A stretch of DNA of 64,000 bases from the NCBI GenBank assembly GCA_030425425.1, contig JAUIAO010000023.1:16913-80912 (forward strand), written 5' to 3'. The notes below the pieces were generated by a model. The model saw only the letters and a program-made list of their open reading frames with translations, ran no database searches and had not been told where the DNA came from. Below, piece after piece: positions 55,396 to 63,922 of the stretch. The first letter of the stretch is position 1, and each line of letters begins with the position of its first letter. Origin of the DNA: Bacteroidia bacterium (lineage in GTDB: Bacteria; Bacteroidota; Bacteroidia; Cytophagales; Cyclobacteriaceae). The translations under genes were made by a program, and so were the position numbers.

Positions 55396-55977
55396 TTATC
55401 TGATTTTGGGAATTATAGCCGGTACCTCCTTTTTATATTCGAGGTATTCCTCTCCGAATTGGGCAATTAATTTCTTCTCTTCGAAATAAATTCCGAAAGG
55501 CAAATAGCCTAGCATCACTATACCAGTGGTAAAAATGACATCCGTAGGAATGTACAGCATCATCCCCAAAACGACCAGAATGGTGCCGCTGTAAATAGGG
55601 TGGCGGATTTTGGCATGTAAGCCTTGTCTGATCAAACCTTGATCCTCTTCCTCTGCAAATCCCAGGAAAGCCATACCTGAAATATGTCGAAAAGAAACTA
55701 CCATGATGATCACTCCCCATGATGCCAAAACTAATGCGATGTATCGCTGAGTTGCATTAGCCGCAAGGAGTGTTTCCGACTCTGACACAAGCATATAATA
55801 CAGTAATACACCACTCAACAGACTATTAATAATGGTATAAAACAATCTGTATTTTCGATAAAGTGATGGGATGTTTTGTGCTACCCAATTCTTTACCTGA
55901 AATGCTGCCAAAACACTATGAAGAGCAAGGAAGGTGGCCCAACCTATACCGATAATCAAATAGTCCATTTTAATCAT
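55396..55977 (-). CDS. ICMT/NnrU-like membrane methyltransferase
   Basis: A 193-residue protein with about five membrane helices. The conserved C-terminal block KIRHPIYSGTILVVLG followed by KKLIAQFGEEYLEYKKEVP is typical of the isoprenylcysteine/phospholipid methyltransferase fold. The substrate is unknown. It is convergent with the small gltX-linked protein and divergent from the saccharopine dehydrogenase-like gene. Confidence 0.8.
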   Translation of the reverse strand: MIKMDYLIIGIGWATFLALHSVLAAFQVKNWVAQNIPSLYRKYRLFYTIINSLLSGVLLYYMLVSESETLLAANATQRYIALVLASWGVIIMVVSFRHISGMAFLGFAEEEDQGLIRQGLHAKIRHPIYSGTILVVLGMMLYIPTDVIFTTGIVMLGYLPFGIYFEEKKLIAQFGEEYLEYKKEVPAIIPKIR

Positions 55978-56041
55978 AAAAAAGTTTTATGTGCCCGTAA
56001 ATAAACTAACCTGATGCAGAGCCATCGGTATAGTTAAAGGA

Positions 56042-56104
56042 GTTTGCTATGCAAACATAATGTCTCTCGACCCAGAGGGTCGAAGAATAAAACCCACTAG
56101 TGGG
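56042..56104. repeat. Cluster of three short perfect inverted repeats
   Basis: Within 63 bases there are GTTTGC-TAT-GCAAAC (56042-56056), TCGACCC-AGA-GGGTCGA (56067-56083) and CCCACTAGTGGG (56093-56104, extending to TAAAA...ATTTA with one mismatch). They lie in the divergent region between the methyltransferase and dehydrogenase genes. They could be operators or a REP-like element. Confidence 0.65.
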
Positions 56105-56220
56105 ATTTAAAACCATACAAGTTTGTTTAAACCAATGATATTCAAATGTCTACAGCAGCAGACATATTGGTTAATTCAACTCTAGTTGATAATTTGCATC
56201 CAAAAGCAGTTTTCAACAAT

Positions 56221-57444
56221 ATGTCTAAAGTAAAAATAGGTATAATCAAAGAAGGAAAAATTCCAATTGATAAACGTGTACCCCTCACCCCATTTCAAGC
56301 AAAACAAGTCAAAGAAAAGTTCCCTGAGGTGGAGATTGTGGCACAAACTTCAGATATCCGGTGCTTTTCAGATGAAGACTATGAAAGTGAAAACATTCCG
56401 GTAGTTAAAAATGTGGATGATTGCGACATCCTTTTGGGAGTTAAAGAAGTGCCCATCCCGGAATTGATTGAAGGGAAAACATATTTTTTCTTCTCACATA
56501 CCATTAAAAAACAAACCTACAATCAGAAGCTACTTCGCACTATTCTAGACAAGAAGATCAAAATGATCGACTATGAAACGTTGACTGATCAAGCCGGAAA
56601 AAGAATTATTGCATTTGGTAGATGGGCTGGAATTGTGGGGGCTTATAATGGGATATGGACATTCGGAAAACGCTACAATCTATTTGACCTGAGAAGAGCA
56701 TCTGAATGCTTTGATCTGGACGATTTGAAAACTGAATATGCTAAGGTGAAACTTCCACCAATCAAAATTGCTTTGACTGGTGGTGGCCGTGTGGCCAAAG
56801 GCGCTATGGAAGTGCTCATGGGTATGAATATCCGTAAAGTCACTCCTGCAGCATTTGTGAATGAGCGATTTGATTTTCCCGTATTCACTCAGCTGAACAC
56901 ACGCGATTACAATACCAGAAAAGATGGAACACCATTTAGCCGACACGATTTTTTCAAGAATCCTGAAAACTACGAATCCAGCTTTTTGCAATATGCGCAA
57001 GTAAGCGACATCTTGATTGCTGCCGCCTACTGGGACCCTCACGCACCAGTACTTTTCAAACGTGAAGATGTATTGCACAATGATTTCAAAACCAATATTA
57101 TCGCTGATATCACATGTGATATAGAAGGCTCTATCCCTTCCACTAAGCAGCCGAGCACAATAGAAGACCCTATCTATGACTTTAATCCAAGTGATAATGT
57201 AGTAGAAGCTCCGCTCACTGATGAAGGAAACATCACCGTAATGGCTGTGGACAACCTACCTTGTGAGCTCCCAAGAGATGCATCGGAAAGTTTTGGAAAT
57301 GAACTGCTTAACAATGTCTTGCCTGAACTTCTTGGAGATGACAGCAAAGGAGTCATCAAAAGAGCTACTATTACGGAAAATGGAGATCTGACAGAAAAAT
57401 ACGAATACCTCAGAGATTATGCTGAAGGCCGGATTGTCCCATAA
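56221..57444 (+). CDS. Saccharopine dehydrogenase / alanine-dehydrogenase-like oxidoreductase
   Basis: An NAD(P)-dependent oxidoreductase of the alanine dehydrogenase/transhydrogenase fold, close to fungal-type LYS1 saccharopine dehydrogenase. It has IGIIKEGKIPIDKRVPLTP at the start, the KTYFFFSHTIKKQ block, and a Rossmann site TGGGRVAKGAMEVL. The ORF track starts at 56146, but the ATG at 56221 (MSKVKIGI) starts directly at the conserved domain and gives 407 residues, so it is preferred. The substrate (saccharopine or another opine-like compound) is uncertain. Confidence 0.8.
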   Translation: MSKVKIGIIKEGKIPIDKRVPLTPFQAKQVKEKFPEVEIVAQTSDIRCFSDEDYESENIPVVKNVDDCDILLGVKEVPIPELIEGKTYFFFSHTIKKQTYNQKLLRTILDKKIKMIDYETLTDQAGKRIIAFGRWAGIVGAYNGIWTFGKRYNLFDLRRASECFDLDDLKTEYAKVKLPPIKIALTGGGRVAKGAMEVLMGMNIRKVTPAAFVNERFDFPVFTQLNTRDYNTRKDGTPFSRHDFFKNPENYESSFLQYAQVSDILIAAAYWDPHAPVLFKREDVLHNDFKTNIIADITCDIEGSIPSTKQPSTIEDPIYDFNPSDNVVEAPLTDEGNITVMAVDNLPCELPRDASESFGNELLNNVLPELLGDDSKGVIKRATITENGDLTEKYEYLRDYAEGRIVP

Positions 57445-57510
57445 AAACATATTCAAATTAAGAAATTTTAACCAGCCAAAAGCCAACTGCTAATGGCCAA
57501 AATGCCAACT

Positions 57511-58359
57511 ATGAAAATACTCGTCACAGGATCAGGAGGACAATTGGGCTCAGAACTACAAGAGCTTGCAAAAGTGAACCCTGATATCGAATTTAATTTT
57601 ACTGATTATCCTGAGCTGGATCTCACCAAACCAGAAATGGTGGAGGCCGCATTTGAGGAAGAAAAATATGATTACTGTATCAACTGCGCCGCTTATACGG
57701 CAGTAGATAAAGCAGAAGAAGATCAGGAGATGGCTGATGCGATCAACGTTGGCGCATGTGAGACTTTAGCAACTCTATGTTCGAAACATGATGTGACACT
57801 GATACATGTATCCACTGATTTCGTTTTTAGTGGGAATGCTCACAAACCACTCAAAGAAGAGGATGAGCCAAAACCGATCAGTCATTATGGCTTGTCTAAG
57901 CTCAATGGTGAAAAGGTTATTCAACAAATGGCCGAGAAATTCTTCATTTTCCGCACCTCATGGTTGTATTCCACTTTCGGAGCGAACTTTGTAAAAACAA
58001 TGATCCGACTCTCTGAAACGAAAGATGAGCTAAACATCATCGCAGACCAGATTGGCACACCGACTTATGCCCGGGATTTGGCAAATGTGATTATGGAAGT
58101 AATCAAATCTGGAAATACAAGCTACGGACTTTATCATTATAGTAATGAGGGTGTGGCATCATGGTATGATTTTACTTGTGCGATATTCGAATACAAAGAA
58201 ATCGGAACCACAGTCAATCCCATTCCAACGGAACAGTACCCGACTCCTGCATCCAGGCCACATTACAGCCTGATGGATAAATCAAAGTTTATAGAGACTT
58301 TCGGTATCAAAATCCCTCACTGGAGGGTAAGTCTGAAGGAGTGTTTGGAGAAGCTTTAA
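57511..58359 (+). CDS. rfbD: dTDP-4-dehydrorhamnose reductase
   Basis: RfbD completes dTDP-L-rhamnose synthesis. The start MKILVTGSGGQLGSEL at 57511 gives 282 residues; the ORF track includes six extra codons from 57493. It shows the NADP site, the STDFVFSG block and the catalytic HYGLSKLNGE (YxxxK). The other rhamnose genes (rfbABC) are not nearby. It is convergent with the beta-propeller lipoprotein cluster. Confidence 0.9.
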   Translation: MKILVTGSGGQLGSELQELAKVNPDIEFNFTDYPELDLTKPEMVEAAFEEEKYDYCINCAAYTAVDKAEEDQEMADAINVGACETLATLCSKHDVTLIHVSTDFVFSGNAHKPLKEEDEPKPISHYGLSKLNGEKVIQQMAEKFFIFRTSWLYSTFGANFVKTMIRLSETKDELNIIADQIGTPTYARDLANVIMEVIKSGNTSYGLYHYSNEGVASWYDFTCAIFEYKEIGTTVNPIPTEQYPTPASRPHYSLMDKSKFIETFGIKIPHWRVSLKECLEKL

Positions 58360-58393
58360 AACAACCCACCGGAGCAACCTCCGGTGAGCTGTT
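58360..58393. terminator. Hairpin terminator, copy 1 (shared by rfbD and the lipoprotein cluster)
   Basis: CACCGGAG-CAAC-CTCCGGTG with outer AACAAC/GCTGTT pairing. It lies between the convergent rfbD and first beta-propeller genes, and the same hairpin recurs at 59846 and 61329. Confidence 0.7.
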
Positions 58394-58403
58394 ATTTATT
58401 TGA

Positions 58404-59639
58404 TTATTTCGCTTCATATGGTGGATAACAATAGGCGGTAGTCCAGCTGGTCACGTAAATATTACCTGTTTCGGGATCGACGGTGCACCTTGAACTAAAA
58501 TCATGGTCACTATTCTTATAAGATGAAGGAGCTTTAATCTCCGCCAGCACGGCTCCACTATCAGCATCTACAATCCTCAGCAATCCCCACCCAGAGTAAA
58601 TGATCTTATGGTCATAATAATTGAGCAAACTAGCGAACCCAAATGATGGTATATCCCACAGTACATGTCCTGTCTCTGTATCCAAGCACCAAAGCCGGGG
58701 CTCTTCCGTATTAGTAAACAGTCGATCACCCTCTATGATGAAATTAGAACTCAATAGATTCATTTTGAGGTTCCTTTTCCAGATCAACTCACCGGTTTTT
58801 ACATTTCTGCAGTGCATATGATCATCCACCGATAAAAACACCATGTCATCTTTGATTATTGGTATCCAGTCCACAGCACTCCACAGATCCGGTTCATCAT
58901 CCAGCTGAATGTCGTAATAAGTAGAATCCCGGGTTTTATTATAGCTAATGAGTCTGGGAATGATTTTATTGGTGGTATGATCCCAGAGCGTATTGCTAAA
59001 AATCATAATAGTATCTCCATCCGACTCAAAGTAAAAGGCAGGGACTTGCAGTCCCTGCCGTATGCTGTCCCCTCCATTTACTTCATAGACTGGTTTCCAA
59101 ATCCCAGTATTGAAATCGGCCTCCATGAGCCTATCCGTATTCTCTCCATCAACAATATCTGTTCGAAATAACATCTCTCCAAGATTTACCAAATCATCTC
59201 TGGAGGTTGAATTATCATTCATATTTTTCCAAACAGTACCTCCAGTATTCAAATTCACGCAAAAATTTCTTCCGCCAAAAGTAAATGCCAGTTTATCATT
59301 GCTAATCGGTTTTAAACTTGCAGCATTACTACTGAAGTGCTGATATTCAGGCCTGAAGTGATCATTCCACTCCCATATCAAATCTCCGCTTTCCTTATCT
59401 AATGCTATCAATTTTTCATTGACACTTAGATCCTGTGATTTTTCTAATAGTGATGCGAATAATACAATATTATCATGGACAATAGGCTGAATACCTCCAG
59501 TTAATCCAACATTGAAGTTTCTTTCCCATATTGGATTGATCGCCTGATCATATCCTAACAATTCTTCTCGACATGATATCGTCTCAAAGAGCAAGAATAT
59601 CAATTGCAATAACAGAAAGCGTCTAATTAATTTCATCAC
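58404..59639 (-). CDS. PQQ-type beta-propeller lipoprotein, paralogue 1
   Basis: A 411-residue lipoprotein (lipobox ETISC, then REELLGYD). The repeats LIALDKESGDLIWEW, TGGTVWKNM, TGELIWKRNL and TGHVLWDIP are PQQ-like/BamB-like beta-propeller blades. No enzyme motif is visible; a binding or scaffolding role on the outer membrane is likely. It is the last of three tandem paralogues. It is nearly identical to paralogue 2 in the middle (YEVNGGDSIRQGLQVPAFYF) but diverges in the last third before a shared end (TVDPETGNIYVTSWTTAYC). Confidence 0.82.
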   Translation of the reverse strand: MMKLIRRFLLLQLIFLLFETISCREELLGYDQAINPIWERNFNVGLTGGIQPIVHDNIVLFASLLEKSQDLSVNEKLIALDKESGDLIWEWNDHFRPEYQHFSSNAASLKPISNDKLAFTFGGRNFCVNLNTGGTVWKNMNDNSTSRDDLVNLGEMLFRTDIVDGENTDRLMEADFNTGIWKPVYEVNGGDSIRQGLQVPAFYFESDGDTIMIFSNTLWDHTTNKIIPRLISYNKTRDSTYYDIQLDDEPDLWSAVDWIPIIKDDMVFLSVDDHMHCRNVKTGELIWKRNLKMNLLSSNFIIEGDRLFTNTEEPRLWCLDTETGHVLWDIPSFGFASLLNYYDHKIIYSGWGLLRIVDADSGAVLAEIKAPSSYKNSDHDFSSRCTVDPETGNIYVTSWTTAYCYPPYEAK

Positions 59640-59651
59640 TTTATGCTATCG

Positions 59652-59903
59652 TTAAAGTCTCCTTGGAATTCCTAATGGATCAATCGTCCTATTAAAAGCA
59701 TCATTGATACTTGCTGTTACGCGAGGATGATTCCCCGCTTCCAGATGGTTAGCTCCGATGGCTCTATAGACCCTGTCCGCAGGTACTGCATCGTAGTGCT
59801 GACTGCCTGCCGTCACCAGACCGTCGCTGGGCTCTGCTTTATACAAACAGCCCACCGGAGCAACCTCCGGTGAGCTGTTATTTATTTGATTATTCCTTTT
59901 CAT
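59652..59903 (-). pseudogene. Duplicated lipase C-terminal fragment, copy 2
   Basis: An 83-codon open frame whose last 60 residues match the end of the lipase at 62621-63922. It keeps EPSDGLVTAGSQHYDAVP (presumed catalytic Asp) and GANHLEAGNHP (presumed catalytic His). Its first 20 or so codons are read through the hairpin at the end of the preceding lipoprotein gene, which it overlaps by 14 nt, and its stop lies 12 nt before paralogue 1. No nucleophile or signal peptide is present. It is either a relic of tandem duplication or a retained small tail module. Confidence 0.75.
59846..59879. repeat. Hairpin, copy 2, at the 3' end of paralogue 2
   Basis: AACAGC-c-CACCGGAG-CAAC-CTCCGGTG-a-GCTGTT. 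The outer stem differs from copy 3 (AACAAC/GTTGTT) at paired positions, a compensatory change. No strong T run follows on the minus strand, so it may not stop transcription fully. Confidence 0.7.
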
Positions 59904-61125
59904 ATGGTGGATAACAATAGGCAGTAGTCCAGCTGGTCACGAAGATATTGCCTGTTTCGGGATCGACAGTGCAGTCCGGGCTAAAGAATGCATCTGGATT
60001 CTTGTATGCAGACGGTGCTGTAATAGTTGCTAAAGTAGCCCCATCATTGGCATCCGTGATCCATAGCTTTCCTCCAGCCACATAGATCAATTTACCTTCA
60101 TAATAGTTAAGGAAGCTGGGGTTACCCTTCGACTGTTTTCGCCAGATCATACTGCCATCTTCCGCATCAAAACACCACAAAATCCCGTCTCCTTCTACAT
60201 GAATGTAGATGCTGCCATCAATGATCAGGAAATTGGAGGCCAGGTTATTGACCTGCATATAGCTCCGCCATATGATCTCACCTGTGTATAAATCACAGCA
60301 TACCATGTGATCATCTACTGACAAATAAACCCGATCTTCATGTATTTCTGGAAACCAATCTACTGCACTATAAACATCTGGATCATCATCTAACTGAATA
60401 TCATAGTATGTAGAATCCTGGGTTTTATTATAGCTAATGAGTCTGGGGATGATCTTATTGGTGGTATTATCCCAGAGCGTATTGCTAAAAACCATAATGG
60501 TATCTCCATCCGGCTCAAAGTAAAAGGCAGGGACTTGCAGTCCCTGCCGTATGCTGTCCCCTCCATTCACTTCATAGACTGGTTTCCATTTACCAGTGCT
60601 GAAATCAGCCTCCATGATTCTTTCGTGATAATCATCTACTGATATATCTGTTCGATAAAGAATATTTCCAATACTTTTCAACTCTGAATTCGAAGTGCTA
60701 TTCTCATTTATGTTTTTCCAAATAGTCTCTCCTGTAATTAGATCAATACAGAAATTTCTCCCACCAATTGTTAAAGCTACTCTGCCATTAAAAATCGGTT
60801 TCAGACTATGAGCTTTGAAATTCTGAAATGAGCTGCTAAAATGATCTTCCCACTCCCATTCCACTTTCCCATTTTCTTTATCAAGAGCAATTAATTTCTG
60901 ATTGGCACTGAGATCATTTTTCTTTTCGGATGCCGAAGCATAAATCACTAACTCCTCATCAATAATTGGTTGAATTACACGTGTCAATCCAACATTATAG
61001 TTGTATTCCCAAACAGGATTAATCACTTGATCATATCCAAGTAATTCAGCTTCTTTACAACCATTGAAAAAAAATGTTGAGGTGAATAAAAGTGAAAATA
61101 TGCTTTTATTAATCAAATTCACCAT
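59890..61125 (-). CDS. PQQ-type beta-propeller lipoprotein, paralogue 2
   Basis: A 411-residue lipoprotein. The ORF track starts at 61188, but the ATG at 61125 gives a normal signal peptide with lipobox FFNGC and lies 10 nt after the upstream fragment. Blades include KLIALDKENGKVEWEWEDH, TGETIWKNI and TGEIIWRSYM. Its C-terminal half is almost identical to paralogue 3 and its middle to paralogue 1, so it is a mosaic of its neighbours. Confidence 0.82.
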   Translation of the reverse strand: MVNLINKSIFSLLFTSTFFFNGCKEAELLGYDQVINPVWEYNYNVGLTRVIQPIIDEELVIYASASEKKNDLSANQKLIALDKENGKVEWEWEDHFSSSFQNFKAHSLKPIFNGRVALTIGGRNFCIDLITGETIWKNINENSTSNSELKSIGNILYRTDISVDDYHERIMEADFSTGKWKPVYEVNGGDSIRQGLQVPAFYFEPDGDTIMVFSNTLWDNTTNKIIPRLISYNKTQDSTYYDIQLDDDPDVYSAVDWFPEIHEDRVYLSVDDHMVCCDLYTGEIIWRSYMQVNNLASNFLIIDGSIYIHVEGDGILWCFDAEDGSMIWRKQSKGNPSFLNYYEGKLIYVAGGKLWITDANDGATLATITAPSAYKNPDAFFSPDCTVDPETGNIFVTSWTTAYCYPPYEKE

Positions 61126-61135
61126 TGTATTGAGA

Positions 61136-61387
61136 TTATCTAATTCTAGTTCCGATCCCCAATTGATCACCCCGATCAAATGCATCATTAATCCTTCTAG
61201 TCACTTCAGGATGATTCCCTGCTTCCAGATGGTTGGCACCGATGGCTCTATACACCCTGTCCGCAGGTACTGCATCGTAGTGCTGACTGCCGGCCGTCAC
61301 CAGACCGTCACTGGGTTCTACCTTATGTAAACAACCCACCAGAGCAATCTCCGGTGAGTTGTTATTTATTTGATTATTCCTTTTCAT
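61136..61387 (-). pseudogene. Duplicated lipase C-terminal fragment, copy 1
   Basis: An 83-codon open frame like that at 59652, with EPSDGLVTAGSQHYDAVP and GANHLEAGNHPEVT. It overlaps the stop of paralogue 3 by 14 nt, and its stop is 10 nt before paralogue 2. The junction with lipase-derived sequence is at the same codon (EPSDGLV) in both fragments, which points to one founding duplication followed by a second copy of the whole unit. Confidence 0.75.
61329..61362. repeat. Hairpin, copy 3, at the 3' end of paralogue 3
   Basis: AACAAC-c-CACCAGAG-CAAT-CTCCGGTG-a-GTTGTT. The inner stem has one mismatch; the outer stem is fully paired and differs from copy 2 by compensatory bases. Confidence 0.65.
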
Positions 61388-62606
61388 ATGGTGGATAACA
61401 ATAGGCAGTAGTCCAGCTGGTCACGTAGATATTGCCTGTTTCGGGATCTACGGTGCAGTTCGGGCTAAAGAATGCATCTGGATTCTTGTATGCAGACGGT
61501 GCTGTAATAGTTGCTAAAGTAGCCCCATCATTGGCATCCGTGATCCATAGCTTCCCTCCAGCGACATAGATCAATTTACCTTCATAATAGTTAAGGAAGC
61601 TGGGGTTACCCTTCGACTGTTTTCGCCAGATCATACTGCCATCTTCCGCATCGAAACACCACAAAATCCCATCTCCTTCTACATGAATGTAGATGCTGCC
61701 ATCAATGATCAGGAAATTGGAGGCCAGGTTATTGGCCTGCATATAACTGCGCCATATGATTTCACCTGTGTATAAATCACAGCATACCATGTGATCATCT
61801 ACTGACAAGTAAATCCTGTCTCCATATATTTCCGGAAACCAATCAACAGCACTATAAACATCTGGATCATCATCTAACTGAATATCATAGTATGTAGAAT
61901 CCTGGGTTTTATTATAGCTAATGAGTCTGGGGATGATTTTATTAACACTATTTTTCCGAATTGTATTCGTTAAAACCATCATGGTATCTCCATCCGGCTC
62001 AAAGTAAAAGGCTGGAATTTCTAATCCTTGTCGGATACTATCCCCTCCATTTACTTCATATATTGGCTTCCAATTACCAGATAAGAAACTTCCTTCCATG
62101 ATTCGCTCAACGTGCTCATCAAGTGAAATATCAATTCTATATAAGAGATGATCTAGCATATTTAAATCAGAGCTAGATGATGAATTGCTATTCCTATTTT
62201 TCCAGAGAGTTTTACCATTCTCCAAATCCACACAAAAGTTTCGACCACCAATAGTAACAGCGATTCTTCCATCATATACAGGTTTTAAACTATTAGGACC
62301 AAAGTTCTGATAGGAACTTTCAAAATGATCCTCCCACTCCCATTCCACTTTCCCATTGTCTTTGTACATAGCAATTAATTTCTGATTAGCACTGAGATCA
62401 TTTCTCTTCTCCGAAGCGGATGCATATATCACAAAACCCTCAGATATTACTGGTTCTATAACTCTTGTTAACCCAACGTTGTAGTTATATTCCCAAACCG
62501 GATTAATCACTTGATCATATCCTAATAGTTCCTTTTTGCAAGAGATGAGATTCCAGAAGAAACAAATCAATAGCAATGACATAATACTATACCTTACTTT
62601 TTTCAC
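61374..62606 (-). CDS. PQQ-type beta-propeller lipoprotein, paralogue 3
   Basis: A lipoprotein of about 410 residues with lipobox NLISC followed by KKELLGYDQVINPVWEYN. The ORF track uses a TTG at 62624; the GTG at 62606 gives a basic signal peptide (MKKVRYS) and a length equal to its paralogues, so it is preferred, but the ATG at 62582 is also possible. It is the lipoprotein nearest the full-length lipase, 14 nt after its stop. Blades match those of paralogue 2, with a distinct N-terminal third. Confidence 0.8.
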   Translation of the reverse strand: MKKVRYSIMSLLLICFFWNLISCKKELLGYDQVINPVWEYNYNVGLTRVIEPVISEGFVIYASASEKRNDLSANQKLIAMYKDNGKVEWEWEDHFESSYQNFGPNSLKPVYDGRIAVTIGGRNFCVDLENGKTLWKNRNSNSSSSSDLNMLDHLLYRIDISLDEHVERIMEGSFLSGNWKPIYEVNGGDSIRQGLEIPAFYFEPDGDTMMVLTNTIRKNSVNKIIPRLISYNKTQDSTYYDIQLDDDPDVYSAVDWFPEIYGDRIYLSVDDHMVCCDLYTGEIIWRSYMQANNLASNFLIIDGSIYIHVEGDGILWCFDAEDGSMIWRKQSKGNPSFLNYYEGKLIYVAGGKLWITDANDGATLATITAPSAYKNPDAFFSPNCTVDPETGNIYVTSWTTAYCYPPYEKE

Positions 62607-62620
62607 GTGCACAATGATTT

Positions 62621-63922
62621 TCAACGAACTAAAATTCCTAAGTCATCAGTTCTTCTATCAAATACATCATTTATTCTTCCAGTCACTTCAGGATGATTCC
62701 CTGCTTCCAGATGGTTGGCACCGATGGCTCTATAGACCCTGTCCACTGGTACGGCATCATAGTGCTGGCTGCCTGCCGTCACCAGACCGTCGCTGGGTTC
62801 GGAAATAGTGACCGTATAGTACACTGTGCGCTGTACCCATTCACAGTTTACAGGGTCAAGACTTGGCTTACATAACTGTATCCCAGTCGTTCTTTTCATG
62901 TCATCCAGACATCCATCACCGCCTATGCACACCTGCACCCATTCTGTGCGGCTTCTTGTCTCTGTACGCGTAGCACCTACCAGATCATTATATTCTGCGT
63001 CAAATTTATCATCCAGGTAATCTTCCCCTCGGCCCCACCTCTTTGCTGCTTCATTATGGTATGGATACATAAAAATATTGGTAAACCTTAAAACTTCATG
63101 ATAAGTCCGTTTGACCTTGTATGCTATCTCTAGCTTTTCTACTAAATTAATCATTACAGCATCATCATAGGAATGTAGCGAAGCATCCTCGGGATTATGA
63201 TTTTTCCTGGCGGCTTGAGCCATTCTTAACCCTGGTCGATCATTTTCTTCACAAACAATATTAGCCATGGCTACAGTTCTGGTCGTAGAGTTTAATGTTG
63301 CCAAATAATTACTACCAACTGACAAATCCCTCTTAGAATCAACCTGAGTTTCTTCCAAATTATCCGCAATATTTCCGAATATTAAATCAGCTAACAAAGA
63401 AAAAGTGAGATTCATTCCAAAAATCGGATATAGAATTGATCCTGGAGTAATCCCAGAATAGAGAGGACCAGCTTTTAATTCTTTTTCTGCAAATATTAAA
63501 GCATTCCTAGCATTACCATTGAGAATGTTATTAGCTATCCATGCTCCTTCATGGGGTGTGCCTATGGTAAGTATCGCGTTGGCATCACCCGGATTGTTTA
63601 TCTCATACTGTCTGGCTACCAGGCCTCCCATACTATGACCTATAAGATAGTTGTTTGGATCACCTGGCATTACTCTGCTAGCGTCTCTTGTAGAAATTAG
63701 AACACCAAAACTAGTATTGTAATCCACTAGATTAGAGTTCATTCGTCTTTCACCTCGGAATAGAGGATCGTACAATCTCCAAACAGAACTTGTGTCTCCT
63801 AAACCATGTATCCAATGTGCGGGCCGATCTTGTGCTTCTGCGAGCAATACTGTCAGCAGTGCAAATACAAATAATACTAATCCTACTTTGTCAAGTTGAA
63901 AAAAAGGCAAAGATAAGATCAA
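62621..63922 (-). CDS. Secreted lipase-like alpha/beta hydrolase
   Basis: A 433-residue alpha/beta hydrolase of the PGAP1/lipase type. A hydrophobic signal segment (about 13-30, ending AEAQD) is followed by HWIHGLGDTSSVW (oxyanion region) and the nucleophile elbow YLIGHSMGGLVARQYE (Ser97). PSDGLV (about Asp378) and GANHLEAGNH (about His404 or His410) complete a likely triad. Four cysteines in the insert before the Asp (VCIGGDGCLDD, QLCKPSLDPVNCEW) suggest disulfides and an extracytoplasmic location. The only in-frame start is TTG at 63922, inside a hairpin, so the true start is uncertain. Three lipoprotein paralogues follow. Confidence 0.78.
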   Translation of the reverse strand: MILSLPFFQLDKVGLVLFVFALLTVLLAEAQDRPAHWIHGLGDTSSVWRLYDPLFRGERRMNSNLVDYNTSFGVLISTRDASRVMPGDPNNYLIGHSMGGLVARQYEINNPGDANAILTIGTPHEGAWIANNILNGNARNALIFAEKELKAGPLYSGITPGSILYPIFGMNLTFSLLADLIFGNIADNLEETQVDSKRDLSVGSNYLATLNSTTRTVAMANIVCEENDRPGLRMAQAARKNHNPEDASLHSYDDAVMINLVEKLEIAYKVKRTYHEVLRFTNIFMYPYHNEAAKRWGRGEDYLDDKFDAEYNDLVGATRTETRSRTEWVQVCIGGDGCLDDMKRTTGIQLCKPSLDPVNCEWVQRTVYYTVTISEPSDGLVTAGSQHYDAVPVDRVYRAIGANHLEAGNHPEVTGRINDVFDRRTDDLGILVR

